Of a DNA stretch of 64,000 nt, positions 39,885-51,353 are shown piece after piece (position 1 is the stretch's first letter; each line of letters begins with the position of its first letter). The stretch is from Nocardioides thalensis (GTDB taxonomy: Bacteria; Actinomycetota; Actinomycetes; Propionibacteriales; Nocardioidaceae). The stretch spans positions 806,001 through 870,000 of the forward strand of contig NZ_JACCFP010000001.1 in assembly GCF_013410655.1 (NCBI RefSeq). The letters are read 5' to 3'. The position numbers and the translations under genes were made by a program. The notes beneath the pieces are model-generated. The model searched no databases. It saw nothing but the letters and a program-made list of their open reading frames with translations, and had not been told where the DNA came from.

Positions 39885-40508
39885 ATGGCTACCAAGACCG
39901 TCAAGGTCGACTTCCCGGCCGAGATCTTCGACGTTGAGCTCAACGTCCCGCTGATCCACCAGGTCGTCGTCGCGCAGCAGGCCGCTGCCCGCCAGGGCAC
40001 GCACGCCACCAAGACCCGCGGCGACGTCCGCGGCGGTGGCCGCAAGCCCTACAAGCAGAAGGGCACCGGCCGCGCCCGCCAGGGCTCGACCCGCGCGCCG
40101 CAGTTCGCCGGCGGTGGCGTCGTCCACGGCCCGCAGCCGCGCGACTACAGCCAGCGCACCCCCAAGAAGATGAAGGCCGCCGCCCTGCGCGGTGCCCTCT
40201 CCGACCGGGCGCGCAACGAGCGGATCCACGTCGTCGAGGCCCTGATCTCCGCCGACAAGCCGTCGACGAAGGCTGCCCTCGCCGCGCTCCTCGAGCTCAG
40301 CGACCGTCGCAACTTCCTCGTCGTGCTCGAGCGCACCGACACCGTCACCTGGCTGTCGCTGCGCAACGCGCCCGAGGTCCACCTCGTCGCCGTCGACCAG
40401 CTCAACACCTACGACGTCCTCGCCAGCGACGACGTCGTGTTCAGCAAGGGCGCCTACGACGCGTTCGTCAGCGGCACCGCCTACGGCAAGAAGGAGGGCG
40501 ACCAGTGA
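39885..40508 (+). CDS. rplD: Large-subunit ribosomal protein L4 (uL4)
   Basis: 207 residues. The extended loop that lines the exit tunnel is present ([20 protein letters not shown], then [13 protein letters not shown]). In enteric bacteria L4 also represses its own operon through the S10 leader. Whether that applies to the structured leader here is unknown. It overlaps rplW by four bases. Confidence 0.98.
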   Translation: MATKTVKVDFPAEIFDVELNVPLIHQVVVAQQAAARQGTHATKTRGDVRGGGRKPYKQKGTGRARQGSTRAPQFAGGGVVHGPQPRDYSQRTPKKMKAAALRGALSDRARNERIHVVEALISADKPSTKAALAALLELSDRRNFLVVLERTDTVTWLSLRNAPEVHLVAVDQLNTYDVLASDDVVFSKGAYDAFVSGTAYGKKEGDQ

Positions 40509-40807
40509 GCACCCTGCACAAGGACCACCGCGACATCCTGATCGCGCCGGTCGTGTCGGAGAAGAGCTACAGCCTCCTCGACGCCAACAAGTACACGTTC
40601 CTGGTGCACCCGGACGCCAACAAGACCGAGATCAAGATCGCGGTCGAGAAGGTGTTCAACGTCAAGGTCACCTCGGTGAACACCCTCAACCGGCCGGGCA
40701 AGACCCGCCGGACCCGCTACGGCATCGGCAAGCGCAAGGACACCAAGCGCGCGATCGTCAGCCTGGCCGAGGGTCACCGCATCGACATCTTCGGAGGGCA
40801 GGCCTGA
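40505..40807 (+). CDS. rplW: Large-subunit ribosomal protein L23 (uL23)
   Basis: 100 residues from a GTG start in a GTGA overlap with rpl[21 protein letters not shown] and EVFNVKV-type strands followed by [15 protein letters not shown] are diagnostic. L23 is the docking site for trigger factor and SRP at the tunnel exit. Its stop overlaps the rplB start by one base. Confidence 0.98.
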   Translation: MSTLHKDHRDILIAPVVSEKSYSLLDANKYTFLVHPDANKTEIKIAVEKVFNVKVTSVNTLNRPGKTRRTRYGIGKRKDTKRAIVSLAEGHRIDIFGGQA

Positions 40808-41643
40808 TGGCTATCCGTAAGTACAAGCCGACCACCCCGGGCCGTCGTGGCTCCTCGGTGGCCGACTTCGTCGAGATCACCCGGACCACCCCGGAGAAGT
40901 CGCTGACCCGTCCGCTGCCCAAGAAGGGCGGCCGCAACAACCAGGGCCGGATCACCACCCGGCACCAGGGCGGCGGCCACAAGCGGGCCTACCGGATCAT
41001 CGACTTCCGTCGCTACGACAAGGACGGCGTGCCGGCCAAGGTCGCTCACATCGAGTACGACCCCAACCGCACCGCGCGCATCGCGCTGCTGCACTACGCC
41101 GACGGCGAGAAGCGCTACATCATCGCGCCGAAGGACCTGTCGCAGGGCATGACCGTCGAGGCCGGTGTCGGCGCCGACATCAAGCCGGGCAACAACCTGC
41201 CGCTGCGCAACATCCCCGTCGGCACGACGATCCACTGCGTCGAGCTGCGCCCCGGCGGCGGTGCCAAGCTGGCCCGCTCGGCCGGCAACAGCGCCCAGCT
41301 GGTCGCCCGTGAGGGAAGCCGCGCCACGCTGCGCCTGCCCTCGGGCGAGATGCGGTTCGTCGACGTGCGCTGCCGCGCCACCGTCGGCGAGGTCGGCAAC
41401 GCCGAGCAGTCCAACATCAACTGGGGCAAGGCCGGCCGCATGCGGTGGAAGGGCAAGCGCCCGACCGTCCGCGGTGTCGTCATGAACCCGGTCGACCACC
41501 CGCACGGTGGTGGTGAGGGCAAGACCTCCGGTGGTCGCCACCCGGTCTCGCCGTGGGGCAAGCCCGAGGGCCGTACGCGCAAGCGCAAGGCCTCGGACAG
41601 CCAGATCATCCGTCGTCGCAAGACCGGCAAGAACAAGCGCTGA
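40807..41643 (+). CDS. rplB: Large-subunit ribosomal protein L2 (uL2)
   Basis: 278 residues, full length. It has [20 protein letters not shown] near the N-terminus and the conserved [14 protein letters not shown] loop that approaches the peptidyl-transferase centre, including the key His. L2 links the subunits and is needed for peptidyl transfer. Confidence 0.98.
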   Translation: MAIRKYKPTTPGRRGSSVADFVEITRTTPEKSLTRPLPKKGGRNNQGRITTRHQGGGHKRAYRIIDFRRYDKDGVPAKVAHIEYDPNRTARIALLHYADGEKRYIIAPKDLSQGMTVEAGVGADIKPGNNLPLRNIPVGTTIHCVELRPGGGAKLARSAGNSAQLVAREGSRATLRLPSGEMRFVDVRCRATVGEVGNAEQSNINWGKAGRMRWKGKRPTVRGVVMNPVDHPHGGGEGKTSGGRHPVSPWGKPEGRTRKRKASDSQIIRRRKTGKNKR

Positions 41644-41659
41644 GTAGGGAAGAACTGAG

Positions 41660-41941
41660 ATGCCTCGCAGCCTGAAGAAGGGTCCCTTCGTCGACGACCA
41701 CCTCATGAAGAAGGTGGACGCCGAGAACGAGAAGGGTTCCCACAACGTCATCAAGACCTGGTCGCGCCGCTCGATGATCGTCCCGGCGATGATCGGCCAC
41801 ACGATCGCGGTGCACGACGGTCGCAAGCACGTGCCGGTCTTCATCAGCGACTCGATGGTCGGCCACAAGCTGGGCGAGTTCGCCCCGACCCGCACCTACC
41901 GCGGACACGTCAAGGAAGACCGGAAGGGACGTCGTCGATGA
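41660..41941 (+). CDS. rpsS: Small-subunit ribosomal protein S19 (uS19)
   Basis: 93 residues, [20 protein letters not shown] to the basic tail. The family core [20 protein letters not shown] and [17 protein letters not shown] is intact. It lies in the 30S head with S13. It overlaps rplV by four bases. Confidence 0.98.
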   Translation: MPRSLKKGPFVDDHLMKKVDAENEKGSHNVIKTWSRRSMIVPAMIGHTIAVHDGRKHVPVFISDSMVGHKLGEFAPTRTYRGHVKEDRKGRRR

Positions 41942-42363
41942 CCACCACTGACCGCCGGCGCACCAGCGCCCGCCGCGAGTCGCTCCTGGGCGACCAGCCC
42001 GGTGCGTTCGCGACCGCCCGCTTCCAGCGGATCACGCCGATGAAGGCGCGCCGCGTCGTCGACCTCGTCCGCGGCCTGCCCGTCGACGAGGCGCTGACGC
42101 TGCTGCAGTTCGCGCCGCAGTCGGCCGCGCAGACCGTCTACAAGGTGCTCGAGAGCGCCGTGGCCAACGCCGAGACGACCGAGGGCCTCAACGCGGGCGA
42201 CCTCGTCGTGGCGGCTGGCCGCGTCGACGAGGGCCCGACCATGAAGCGGTGGCGTCCCCGTGCCCAGGGCCGGGCGACCCGCATCAACAAGCGGACCAGC
42301 CACATCACGCTCGTGGTCCAGCCGGCCGACGTCGTCGAGGCTGCGAAGAAGGGGAAGAACTGA
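41938..42363 (+). CDS. rplV: Large-subunit ribosomal protein L22 (uL22)
   Basis: 141 residues with an actinobacterial N-terminal extension ([20 protein letters not shown]) before the [20 protein letters not shown] core; the tunnel hairpin is [20 protein letters not shown]. It contributes to the macrolide-binding tunnel constriction. It overlaps rpsC by one base. Confidence 0.97.
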   Translation: MTTTDRRRTSARRESLLGDQPGAFATARFQRITPMKARRVVDLVRGLPVDEALTLLQFAPQSAAQTVYKVLESAVANAETTEGLNAGDLVVAAGRVDEGPTMKRWRPRAQGRATRINKRTSHITLVVQPADVVEAAKKGKN

Positions 42364-43184
42364 TGGGTCAGAAGATCAACCCGAACGGCTTCCGTCTCGG
42401 CATCTCCACCGACCACAAGTCGCGTTGGTACGCCGACAAGCTGTACAAGTCGTACGTCGGTGAGGACGTCGCGATCCGCAAGCTCCTGTCCAAGGGCATG
42501 GAGCGCGCCGGCATCGCGAAGGTCGAGATCGAGCGCACCCGCGACCGGGTCCGCGTCGACATCCACACCGCGCGTCCGGGCATCGTCATCGGCCGCCGCG
42601 GCGCCGAGGCCGACCGCATCCGCGGCGAGCTCGAGAAGCTGACCGGCAAGCAGGTCCAGCTCAACATCCTCGAGGTCAAGAACCCCGAGATCGACGCTCA
42701 GCTCGTCGCCCAGGGTGTCGCCGAGCAGCTGTCGGGTCGCGTCCAGTTCCGCCGCGCGATGCGCAAGGCCATGCAGACCTCGATGCGCTCCGGTGCCAAG
42801 GGCATCCGGATCCAGTGCTCCGGCCGCCTCAACGGCGCCGAGATGTCGCGCACCGAGTTCTACCGCGAGGGCCGCGTCCCGCTGCACACGCTGCGTGCCG
42901 ACATCGACTACGGCTTCTACGAGGCCCGCACGACCTTCGGCCGCATCGGCGTGAAGGTCTGGATCTACAAGGGCGAGGTCGCCGGCACCCGTGCCGAGCG
43001 CCAGGCCCAGCAGGCTGCCCGCGCCGGTGTCCCCGGCCGCAGCGGCCGTCCGTCCCGTGGTGGCGACCGCCCGAGCCGTGGCTCGCGCGGTGCCCGCACC
43101 GAGGCTCCGGCCACCGAGGCTCCCGCTGCGGAGGCTCCGGCTGAGGCCACCTCGGCTGCCCCGGCTGAGAACCAGGAGAGCTGA
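42363..43184 (+). CDS. rpsC: Small-subunit ribosomal protein S3 (uS3), with long C-terminal tail
   Basis: 273 residues. It contains the KH domain ([20 protein letters not shown]) and the S3 C-terminal domain ([20 protein letters not shown]). Beyond about residue 215 is a low-complexity tail, first Gly/Arg/Ser rich ([20 protein letters not shown]), then Ala/Glu/Pro/Thr rich. The tail is about 40 residues longer than in E. coli. S3 forms the mRNA entry channel with S4 and S5. The start is ATG 42363. Confidence 0.98.
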   Translation: MGQKINPNGFRLGISTDHKSRWYADKLYKSYVGEDVAIRKLLSKGMERAGIAKVEIERTRDRVRVDIHTARPGIVIGRRGAEADRIRGELEKLTGKQVQLNILEVKNPEIDAQLVAQGVAEQLSGRVQFRRAMRKAMQTSMRSGAKGIRIQCSGRLNGAEMSRTEFYREGRVPLHTLRADIDYGFYEARTTFGRIGVKVWIYKGEVAGTRAERQAQQAARAGVPGRSGRPSRGGDRPSRGSRGARTEAPATEAPAAEAPAEATSAAPAENQES

Positions 43185-43187
43185 CCC

Positions 43188-43607
43188 ATGTTGATGCCGC
43201 GTCGCGTCAAGCACCGCAAGCAGCACCACCCGAAGCGTCGGGGTGCGGCGAAGGGTGGCACGAAGCTCGCGTTCGGTGACTTCGGGATCCAGGCGATCGA
43301 GGGCCACTACGTCACCAACCGGCAGATCGAGTCCGCTCGTATCGCCATGACCCGTCACATCAAGCGTGGCGGCAAGGTCTGGATCAACATCTACCCGGAC
43401 CGCCCGCTCACCAAGAAGCCCGCCGAGACCCGGATGGGTTCCGGTAAGGGCTCGCCCGAGTGGTGGGTCGCCAACGTCAAGCCCGGCCGCGTCATGTTCG
43501 AGCTGTCCGGCGTCGACGAGGTCACCGCCCGCGAGGCGATGCGCCGCGCGATGCACAAGCTGCCCATGAAGTGCCGCTTCGTCACCCGAGAGGCTGGTGA
43601 GTTCTGA
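43188..43607 (+). CDS. rplP: Large-subunit ribosomal protein L16 (uL16)
   Basis: 139 residues, [20 protein letters not shown] onward, with [20 protein letters not shown] and the [20 protein letters not shown] loop near the A-site tRNA. The stop overlaps rpmC's ATG by one base. ATG 43194 is a possible alternative start, but the MLMPRR form fits the family. Confidence 0.98.
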   Translation: MLMPRRVKHRKQHHPKRRGAAKGGTKLAFGDFGIQAIEGHYVTNRQIESARIAMTRHIKRGGKVWINIYPDRPLTKKPAETRMGSGKGSPEWWVANVKPGRVMFELSGVDEVTAREAMRRAMHKLPMKCRFVTREAGEF

Positions 43608-43852
43608 TGGCCAACGCCACTCGCGCTCACGAACTGGATGAGCTCAACAACGTCGACCTCGAGGCCAAGCTGCGCGAGGCCAAGGAGGAGCTGTTCAACC
43701 TGCGCTTCCAGGCGGCCACCGGCCAGCTGGAGAGCCACGGCCGGTTGCGCACGGTCAAGAAGGACATCGCCCGGATCTACACCGTGGTGCGCGAGCGCGA
43801 GCTCGGCATCCGGACCGCGCCGGGCGCGGAGAGCAACGAGGAGACCGCATGA
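43607..43852 (+). CDS. rpmC: Large-subunit ribosomal protein L29 (uL29)
   Basis: 81 residues, an antiparallel helical hairpin: [20 protein letters not shown] and [20 protein letters not shown], ending in a short acidic actinobacterial tail. It sits near the exit tunnel beside L23. It overlaps rpsQ by four bases. Confidence 0.97.
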   Translation: MANATRAHELDELNNVDLEAKLREAKEELFNLRFQAATGQLESHGRLRTVKKDIARIYTVVRERELGIRTAPGAESNEETA

Positions 43853-44124
43853 GCGAGCAGAACACCGGCTCGGTCCGCAACGCGCGCAAGACCCGTGAGG
43901 GCCTGGTCGTCAGCGACAAGATGGACAAGACCGTCGTCGTGTCGGTCGAGGACCGCGTCAAGCACGCCCTCTACGGCAAGGTCATGCGCAAGAACACGCG
44001 CCTCAAGGCCCACGACGAGGCCAACGACTGTGGCATCGGCGACCGGGTCCTGATCATGGAGACCCGCCCGCTGTCGGCCACCAAGCGCTGGCGCGTCGTC
44101 GAGATCCTCGAGCGCGCGAAGTAA
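43849..44124 (+). CDS. rpsQ: Small-subunit ribosomal protein S17 (uS17)
   Basis: 91 residues. The OB-fold pattern [40 protein letters not shown] and [17 protein letters not shown] is complete. It is an early 16S rRNA-binding protein. A 67-bp spacer with a small hairpin (CCCGTCCCTGAGGCGGGG) follows before rplN. Confidence 0.97.
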   Translation: MSEQNTGSVRNARKTREGLVVSDKMDKTVVVSVEDRVKHALYGKVMRKNTRLKAHDEANDCGIGDRVLIMETRPLSATKRWRVVEILERAK

Positions 44125-44191
44125 CCACCCGTTCGGCCAGGCTTCCCGTCCCTGAGGCGGGGAGAACCGGCACGACAACCAGGAGAAATCG

Positions 44192-44560
44192 ATGATTCAG
44201 CAGGAGTCGCGACTCAAGGTCGCCGACAACACCGGTGCGAAGGAGATCCTCTGCATCCGCGTGCTCGGCGGCTCCGGCCGTCGCTACGCCGGCATCGGCG
44301 ACACCATCGTCGCCACCGTCAAGGACGCGATCCCCGGCGGCAACGTGAAGAAGGGTGACGTCGTCAAGGCCGTCATCGTCCGCACGGTCAAGGAGCGCCG
44401 CCGTCCCGACGGTTCCTACATCCGCTTCGACGAGAACGCCGCCGTGATCCTCAAGTCCGACGGCGAGCCGCGCGGCACGCGCATCTTCGGCCCCGTGGGC
44501 CGCGAGCTGCGCGAGAAGAAGTTCATGAAGATCATCTCGCTCGCGCCGGAGGTGCTGTGA
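44192..44560 (+). CDS. rplN: Large-subunit ribosomal protein L14 (uL14)
   Basis: 122 residues, [20 protein letters not shown] to the C-terminal [17 protein letters not shown]; the standard length. It binds at the subunit interface with L19 and contacts helix 44. AACCAGGAGAAATCG provides a strong ribosome binding site. Confidence 0.98.
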   Translation: MIQQESRLKVADNTGAKEILCIRVLGGSGRRYAGIGDTIVATVKDAIPGGNVKKGDVVKAVIVRTVKERRRPDGSYIRFDENAAVILKSDGEPRGTRIFGPVGRELREKKFMKIISLAPEVL

Positions 44561-44934
44561 TGACCAACCGCAAGATGCCGAAGCTCGCCATCAAGAAGGG
44601 CGACACCGTCAAGGTCATCGCCGGCAAGGACAAGGGCGCCGAGGGCAAGGTCATCCGCGTGCTCCGCGAGGAGCAGCGCGTGATCGTCGAGGGCGTCAAC
44701 CGCATCAAAAAGCACACCAAGGCCATCGACCAGGGCGGTCGCGCCGGCAACACCGGCGGCATCATCACGACCGAGGCGCCCATCCACGTCTCCAACGTGA
44801 TGCTCGTCGAGGGCGACGGCGTGACCCGCATCGCGCACAAGCGCGTCGAGGTCACCAAGCGCCGCCCCGACGGCTCGGAGTACACGTCGACGCGCAGCGT
44901 CCGCATCTCGCGCAAGACCGGTAAGGAAATCTGA
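44560..44934 (+). CDS. rplX: Large-subunit ribosomal protein L24 (uL24)
   Basis: 124 residues with the KOW motif [20 protein letters not shown] near the N-terminus and [20 protein letters not shown] following. It initiates 50S assembly. ATG 44560 overlaps the rplN stop; an in-frame GTG three bases earlier is equally possible. It is longer than E. coli L24 through a C-terminal extension typical of actinobacteria. Confidence 0.97.
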   Translation: MTNRKMPKLAIKKGDTVKVIAGKDKGAEGKVIRVLREEQRVIVEGVNRIKKHTKAIDQGGRAGNTGGIITTEAPIHVSNVMLVEGDGVTRIAHKRVEVTKRRPDGSEYTSTRSVRISRKTGKEI

Positions 44935-44942
44935 GGAATCCG

Positions 44943-45521
44943 ATGACCGAGACCACTGCAACCCTTACCGAGGTCCCGACCCCTCGGCTGAAGACCAAGT
45001 ACCGCGAGGAGATCCTCCCGGCGCTGAAGTCCGACTTCGAGATCGCCAACGTCATGCAGGTGCCCGGCCTGACCAAGATCGTGGTCAACATGGGCGTCGG
45101 CGAGGCCGCGCGCGACTCGAAGCTGATCGAGGGCGCGATCCGCGACCTCACCGTGATCACCGGCCAGAAGCCGGCCGTGACCAAGGCCCGCAAGTCGATC
45201 GCCCAGTTCAAGCTGCGCGAGGGCATGCCGATCGGTGCGCACGTCACGCTGCGCGGTGACCGGATGTGGGAGTTCCTCGACCGGCTGCTGTCGCTCGCCC
45301 TTCCGCGCATCCGCGACTTCCGGGGCCTGTCGCCGAAGCAGTTCGACGGCCGCGGCAACTACACGTTCGGCCTGACCGAGCAGGTCATGTTCCACGAGAT
45401 CGACCAGGACAAGGTCGACCGCCAGCGGGGCATGGACATCACGATCGTCACCACGGCGACCAACGACGAGCAGGGGCGCGCGCTGCTGAAGCAGCTCGGG
45501 TTCCCCTTCGCAGAGCGCTGA
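44943..45521 (+). CDS. rplE: Large-subunit ribosomal protein L5 (uL5)
   Basis: 192 residues. [40 protein letters not shown] and [20 protein letters not shown] are diagnostic. It binds 5S rRNA and contacts P-site tRNA. It has a short Thr-rich N-terminal extension. Confidence 0.98.
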   Translation: MTETTATLTEVPTPRLKTKYREEILPALKSDFEIANVMQVPGLTKIVVNMGVGEAARDSKLIEGAIRDLTVITGQKPAVTKARKSIAQFKLREGMPIGAHVTLRGDRMWEFLDRLLSLALPRIRDFRGLSPKQFDGRGNYTFGLTEQVMFHEIDQDKVDRQRGMDITIVTTATNDEQGRALLKQLGFPFAER

Positions 45522-45537
45522 GCAGGGAGAAGTAGAG

Positions 45538-45723
45538 ATGGCTAAGACTTCACTGAAGGTCAAGGCGGCCCGCAAGCCGAAGTTCGCGGTGCGCGGCTAC
45601 ACCCGTTGCCAGCGCTGCGGTCGCCCGAAGGCGGTCTACCGCAAGTTCGGCCTCTGCCGGATCTGCCTGCGGGAGATGGCCCACCGCGGCGAGCTGCCGG
45701 GCGTCACCAAGTCCTCCTGGTGA
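45538..45723 (+). CDS. rpsN: Small-subunit ribosomal protein S14, zinc-binding type (uS14, type Z)
   Basis: 61 residues, the short form. Two Cys pairs (CQRC and CRIC) make a zinc ribbon, so this is the zinc-dependent C+ version. Many actinobacteria also keep a longer Cys-free S14 under Zur control elsewhere; none is in this window. An 88-bp gap with purine-rich sequence follows before rpsH. Confidence 0.98.
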   Translation: MAKTSLKVKAARKPKFAVRGYTRCQRCGRPKAVYRKFGLCRICLREMAHRGELPGVTKSSW

Positions 45724-45811
45724 CCCAGGCCTAACCACCGAATCAACCAGCTGAAGGTCCGATCCGCCGGAGAGCGGACGGAAACCACAGCAGAGAGAGA
45801 AACCACGCATC

Positions 45812-46216
45812 ATGACGATGACCGACCCGATCGCAGACATGCTGACCCGTCTGCGCAACGCCAACCAGGCGTACCACGACGCCGTGGCCATGCCGTACAG
45901 CAAGCTGAAGCAGGGCGTCGCCGAGATCCTCAAGCAGGAGGGCTACATCACCTCCTTCGAGGTCGCCGACAACGAGAACGGCGTCGGCAAGACGCTGACG
46001 ATCACCCTCAAGTACGGCCGCAACCGTGAGCGCTCGATCGCCGGCGTCCGCCGCATCAGCAAGCCGGGCCTGCGTGTCTACGCCAAGCACACCGGCCTCC
46101 CGAAGGTGCTCGGCGGCCTGGGCGTCGCGATCATCTCGACGAGCCAGGGTCTGCTCACCGACCGCCAGGCGGGCCAGAAGGGCGTGGGTGGGGAAGTCCT
46201 CGCCTACGTCTGGTAA
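45812..46216 (+). CDS. rpsH: Small-subunit ribosomal protein S8 (uS8)
   Basis: 134 residues, [20 protein letters not shown] to GGEVLAYVW. The C-terminal [20 protein letters not shown] is the rRNA-binding part. In E. coli S8 is the translational repressor of the spc operon. The start could also be ATG 45818. Confidence 0.98.
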   Translation: MTMTDPIADMLTRLRNANQAYHDAVAMPYSKLKQGVAEILKQEGYITSFEVADNENGVGKTLTITLKYGRNRERSIAGVRRISKPGLRVYAKHTGLPKVLGGLGVAIISTSQGLLTDRQAGQKGVGGEVLAYVW

Positions 46217-46246
46217 CCCCCGAGACCGAGAAGGAGAAACACAAGC

Positions 46247-46786
46247 ATGTCGCGCATTGGCAAGCTCCCCGTCCCGGTCCCGGCCGGCGTGGACGTGACG
46301 CTCGACGGCCAGCAGGTGACGGTCAAGGGGCCCAAGGGCACCCTGAGCCACACCGTGGCCGCGCCGATCACCGTCAGCCAGGGCGAGGGCGTCCTCGACG
46401 TCCAGCGTCCCGACGATGAGCGGATCAGCAAGTCGCTCCACGGCCTGACCCGCACCCTGATCAACAACATGGTCGTGGGCGTGACCGAGGGCTACGAGAA
46501 GAAGCTCGAGATCGTGGGCGTCGGTTACCGCGTCCTGTCCAAGGGCCCCACCCAGCTGGAGTTCCAGCTCGGCTACTCGCACCCGATCATCTTCGACGCT
46601 CCCGAGGGCATCACCTTCGCCGTCGAGGGTCCGACCAAGCTCGGCGTGGCCGGCATCGACAAGCAGCTCGTCGGTGAGGTCGCGGCCAACATCCGCAAGC
46701 TCCGCAAGCCCGAGCCCTACAAGGGCAAGGGCGTCCGGTACGCCGGCGAGCACATCCGTCGCAAGGTCGGAAAGGCTGGTAAGTGA
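46247..46786 (+). CDS. rplF: Large-subunit ribosomal protein L6 (uL6)
   Basis: 179 residues with the two repeated alpha/beta domains ([40 protein letters not shown]) and the C-terminal [20 protein letters not shown]. It sits near the sarcin-ricin loop and GTPase centre. Confidence 0.98.
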   Translation: MSRIGKLPVPVPAGVDVTLDGQQVTVKGPKGTLSHTVAAPITVSQGEGVLDVQRPDDERISKSLHGLTRTLINNMVVGVTEGYEKKLEIVGVGYRVLSKGPTQLEFQLGYSHPIIFDAPEGITFAVEGPTKLGVAGIDKQLVGEVAANIRKLRKPEPYKGKGVRYAGEHIRRKVGKAGK

Positions 46787-46788
46787 CC

Positions 46789-47172
46789 ATGGCGATCACC
46801 CTCAAGCACCAGCGGCACCTCTCGGCGCGCGCGAAGTCGCGCCTGCGCCGTCAGATCCGCGGTCGGAAGAACATCTCGGGCACGCCCGAGCGCCCGCGCA
46901 TGGTCGTCACCCGCTCGACCAAGCACATCACCGTCCAGGTCGTCGACGACCTGGTGGGCAAGACGCTCGCGTCGGCCTCGACCATGGAGGGCGACGTGCG
47001 CTCCACCGAGGGCGACAAGACCGCCAAGGCGAAGAAGGTCGGCGAGCTCGTCGCTGCCCGGGCCAAGGAGATCGGTGTCGAGGCGGTCGTGTTCGACCGC
47101 GCCGGCAACAAGTACCACGGCCGCATCGCGGCCCTTGCTGATGGCGCCCGCGAGGGCGGCCTGAGCTTCTGA
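46789..47172 (+). CDS. rplR: Large-subunit ribosomal protein L18 (uL18)
   Basis: 127 residues from ATG 46789 ([20 protein letters not shown]). An in-frame GTG at 46783 overlaps the rplF stop and is an alternative. The 5S-rRNA-binding core [20 protein letters not shown] is intact. Confidence 0.97.
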   Translation: MAITLKHQRHLSARAKSRLRRQIRGRKNISGTPERPRMVVTRSTKHITVQVVDDLVGKTLASASTMEGDVRSTEGDKTAKAKKVGELVAARAKEIGVEAVVFDRAGNKYHGRIAALADGAREGGLSF

Positions 47173-47200
47173 CCGCGAAAAGAACCAGGGAGACAGACAG

Positions 47201-47839
47201 ATGAGTGGACCCCAGCGCGGACAGCGTTCGGGCGGCGACCGCCGCGGAGGCGGTCGTGACGACCGTCGCGGCGGTGGCGACAAGAGCCAGTACGTCGAGC
47301 GCGTCGTCGCGATCAACCGCGTCGCCAAGGTCGTGAAGGGTGGTCGTCGCTTCAGCTTCACCGCCCTCGTGGTCGTCGGCGACGGCGACGGTCTGGTCGG
47401 CGTCGGCTACGGCAAGGCCAAGGAAGTCCCGGCGGCGATCGCCAAGGGCGTCGAGGAGGCGAAGAAGAACTTCTTCCGCGTCCCCCGCGTCCAGGGCACG
47501 ATCCCGCACCCCGTCCAGGGCGAGAAGGCTGCCGGCGTCGTGTTCCTGCGCCCGGCCGCGCCCGGTACCGGTGTCATCGCCGGTGGCCCGGTGCGTGCGG
47601 TGCTCGAGTGCGCCGGCATCCACGACGTGCTCAGCAAGTCGCTGGGCTCGTCCAACCAGATCAACATCGTGCACGCGACCGTGACGGCGCTGCAGATGCT
47701 CGAGCAGCCCGAGAGCGTGGCGGCCCGCCGTGGCCTCGCGGTCGAGGACGTCGCCCCGGCGGCGCTGCTCAAGGCGAAGGCCGAGGGCGAGGCCGAGGCC
47801 GCCGCCGCGGCCAAGGCAGCTGCAGGGGTGAGCTCCTGA
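47201..47839 (+). CDS. rpsE: Small-subunit ribosomal protein S5 (uS5)
   Basis: 212 residues. A Gly/Arg-rich N-terminal extension (about 30 residues, [20 protein letters not shown]) precedes the S5 double-stranded-RNA-binding fold ([20 protein letters not shown]) and the C-terminal domain ([20 protein letters not shown]). An Ala/Glu-rich tail ends it. It helps decoding accuracy with S4. The stop overlaps rpmD by one base. Confidence 0.97.
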   Translation: MSGPQRGQRSGGDRRGGGRDDRRGGGDKSQYVERVVAINRVAKVVKGGRRFSFTALVVVGDGDGLVGVGYGKAKEVPAAIAKGVEEAKKNFFRVPRVQGTIPHPVQGEKAAGVVFLRPAAPGTGVIAGGPVRAVLECAGIHDVLSKSLGSSNQINIVHATVTALQMLEQPESVAARRGLAVEDVAPAALLKAKAEGEAEAAAAAKAAAGVSS

Positions 47840-48027
47840 TGGCTCAGCTCAAGGTCCAGCAGAAGAAGTCGGCGATCGGTCGGAAGGCCAACCAGCGCGA
47901 GACGCTGCGCACCCTCGGCCTGAAGAAGATCGGCGACGTCGTCGTCAAGGAGGACCGTCCCGAGATCCGGGGCATGGTCCACACCGTCCGTCACCTTGTG
48001 ACGGTCGAGGTCGTCGGAGAGGAGTGA
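47839..48027 (+). CDS. rpmD: Large-subunit ribosomal protein L30 (uL30)
   Basis: 62 residues: [40 protein letters not shown], and the C-terminal [13 protein letters not shown]; the normal bacterial length. It overlaps a possible rplO GTG start by four bases. Confidence 0.97.
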   Translation: MAQLKVQQKKSAIGRKANQRETLRTLGLKKIGDVVVKEDRPEIRGMVHTVRHLVTVEVVGEE

Positions 48028-48032
48028 GTCTG

Positions 48033-48473
48033 ATGGCTCTCAAGCTTCATCACCTGCGTCCGGCACCCGGCGCCAAGACCGCCAAGACCCGCGTGGGTCG
48101 CGGTGAGGGCTCCAAGGGAAAGACCGCCGGTCGCGGTACCAAGGGCACCAAGGCCCGCAACCAGGTCCCGGTCGCCTTCGAGGGTGGCCAGATGCCGATC
48201 CACATGCGGCTGCCGAAGCTCAAGGGCTTCAAGAACCCGTTCAAGGTGACCTACCAGGTCGTCAACCTCGACCGGATCAGCAGCCTGTTCCCGGAGGGTG
48301 GCGACGTCACCCCCGAGACGCTGGTGGCCCGTGGTGCGGTCCGCAAGGGCGAGCCCGTCAAGGTGCTCGGCCAGGGCGACCTGACCGTCAAGGTCTCGGT
48401 CAGCGCGAATGCGTTCTCGTCCTCCGCCAAGGAGAAGATCGAGGGCGCGGGCGGCACTGTCACCGTCCTGTGA
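48033..48473 (+). CDS. rplO: Large-subunit ribosomal protein L15 (uL15)
   Basis: 146 residues from ATG 48033 ([20 protein letters not shown]); an in-frame GTG at 48024 is the alternative. The basic glycine-rich N-terminus ([20 protein letters not shown]) and the C-terminal globular part ([20 protein letters not shown]) are both present. It is the last ribosomal gene before secY. Confidence 0.97.
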   Translation: MALKLHHLRPAPGAKTAKTRVGRGEGSKGKTAGRGTKGTKARNQVPVAFEGGQMPIHMRLPKLKGFKNPFKVTYQVVNLDRISSLFPEGGDVTPETLVARGAVRKGEPVKVLGQGDLTVKVSVSANAFSSSAKEKIEGAGGTVTVL

Positions 48474-48484
48474 TGTCCACGTGG

Positions 48485-48516
48485 AGGGCGCGTCGGCCGT
48501 GAGGCCGTCGCGCCCT
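48485..48516 (+). terminator. Hairpin after rplO
   Basis: AGGGCGCG-t-CGGCC - GTGA - GGCCG-t-CGCGCCCT is a 14-bp stem beginning 11 bases after the rplO stop, with no T-tract. TAGGCT at 48558-48563 could be a -10 for a secY-adk-map transcript, giving a 37-base leader. Confidence 0.65.
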
Positions 48517-48605
48517 TCGCGCATCCCGGTCCCGCTACCTCGTCGGGTACCCCCTGTTAGGCTTCCCCGCGGCCGTCCGGCCCGTGAAAGTGAGAAGAGG
48601 ATCCT

Positions 48606-49919
<1,314 letters not shown>

Positions 49920-49924
49920 TCGAT

Positions 49925-50500
49925 ATGAGGCTGCTGATCATGGGCCCGCCCGGCGCGGGCAAGGGCACCCAGGCGAAGTTCGTCGCAGAGCACTGCGGCA
50001 TCCCGGCGATCTCGACCGGCGACATCTTCCGTGCCAACGTCTCGCAGGGCACCCCGCTCGGCGTCGAGGCGAAGAAGTACATGGACGCCGGCGAGTACGT
50101 GCCCGACGAGGTCACCAACCTCATGGTGCGCAACCGCATCGACGAGCCCGACGCCGAGCCCGGCTTCCTGCTCGACGGCTACCCGCGCACCCTGGCCCAG
50201 GTCGAGGAGCTCGACGGGATGATCGCGCACACGGGCCACCGGCTTGACGCGGTCATCGTGCTGACGGTCGACCAGGACGAGGTCGTGCAGCGGCTGCTGC
50301 AGCGCGCCCAGATCGAGGGTCGCGCCGACGACACCGAGGACGTCATCCGGCGGCGGCAGGAGCTGTTCGCGGAGGAGACCGCCCCGCTGATCGACGTCTA
50401 CAAGAAGCGCGGCCTCGTGCACGAGATCGACGGCCTCGGCGACGTCGAGGACGTCACGAAGCGGATCTTCGACGTCATCGACCAGATCCCCGAGTCGTAG
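49925..50500 (+). CDS. adk: Adenylate kinase
   Basis: 191 residues. P-loop [10 protein letters not shown] at residues 7-16, AMP-binding [14 protein letters not shown], and DGYPRTLAQ. It is the short-LID form with no zinc finger ([14 protein letters not shown]), as in other actinobacteria. It interconverts 2 ADP and ATP + AMP. It lies five bases after secY. Confidence 0.98.
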   Translation: MRLLIMGPPGAGKGTQAKFVAEHCGIPAISTGDIFRANVSQGTPLGVEAKKYMDAGEYVPDEVTNLMVRNRIDEPDAEPGFLLDGYPRTLAQVEELDGMIAHTGHRLDAVIVLTVDQDEVVQRLLQRAQIEGRADDTEDVIRRRQELFAEETAPLIDVYKKRGLVHEIDGLGDVEDVTKRIFDVIDQIPES

Positions 50501-50507
50501 CCGGCGC

Positions 50508-51326
50508 GTGGCGTTCGCGCGTCTGGAGATCAAGACACCGGAGCAGGTCCTCGTCATGCGCGAGGCCGGCCTGGTGGTCGGCCGGACCCTCGAGCTGCTC
50601 CGCGACGCCGTGCGCCCCGGGATCACCACGGGCGAGCTCGACCGGATCGCGGAGGAGCACATCCGCAGCCAGGGGGCGACGCCGTCGTTCCTGGGCTACG
50701 GCGAGCCGCCGTTCCCCGCGTCGATCTGCGCGTCGGTCAACGACGAGGTCGTCCACGGCATCCCGGGTGACCGGGTGCTGCGCGAGGGCGACGTCATCTC
50801 GATCGACTGCGGCGCGATCGTCGACGGCTGGCACGGCGACGCCGCGATCACGGTGCCGGTCGGGGAGATCGCTCCCGAGGTCGCCGAGCTGCTGCGGGTG
50901 ACCGAGGAGGCGCTGTGGCGCGGGCTCGCTGCCGTGCGGCTCGGCGGCCGGGTCGGCGACATCTCGCACGCGATCGAGTCCTACGTCCGCGAGCAGGGCG
51001 CCTACGGCATCACCGAGGGCTACACCGGCCACGGCATCGGCTCGGCCATGCACCTCGACCCCGACGTGCCCAACTACGGCAAGCCCGGCCGTGGCCCCCG
51101 GCTCAAGCGCGGCCTCGCCCTCGCGGTGGAGCCGATGATCACCCTCGGCACCTCCGACACCGACCTCGCCGACGACGAGTGGACCGTTCTCACCAGCGAC
51201 GGTAGCTGGGCCGCGCACTTCGAGCACACCTTCGCGCTGACCGACAACGGCGTCTGGGTGCTCACCGCCCTCGACGGCGGCGCCGCGCGTCTCGGGGACC
51301 TGTACGGCGGCCCGGCGACCGCCTAG
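50508..51326 (+). CDS. map: Methionine aminopeptidase, type I
   Basis: 272 residues from a GTG start seven bases after adk. The pita-bread metal ligands appear in ISIDCGAIVDGWHGDAA (two Asp), GHGIGSAMHLDP (His), AVEPMI (Glu) and FEHTFALTD (Glu). It removes the initiator methionine. It closes the spc-secY part of the superoperon; infA, its usual neighbour, is 7.8 kb away. Confidence 0.97.
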   Translation: MAFARLEIKTPEQVLVMREAGLVVGRTLELLRDAVRPGITTGELDRIAEEHIRSQGATPSFLGYGEPPFPASICASVNDEVVHGIPGDRVLREGDVISIDCGAIVDGWHGDAAITVPVGEIAPEVAELLRVTEEALWRGLAAVRLGGRVGDISHAIESYVREQGAYGITEGYTGHGIGSAMHLDPDVPNYGKPGRGPRLKRGLALAVEPMITLGTSDTDLADDEWTVLTSDGSWAAHFEHTFALTDNGVWVLTALDGGAARLGDLYGGPATA

Positions 51327-51340
51327 GCGGCGGTGCGGCG

Positions 51341-51346
51341 TACCGT
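51341..51346 (+). promoter_or_regulatory. -10 box TACCGT before the isochorismate synthase gene
   Basis: It lies seven bases before GTG 51354, the leaderless spacing. It supports GTG 51354 over the earlier possible start at 51333. Confidence 0.45.
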
Positions 51347-51353
51347 CTGTCTC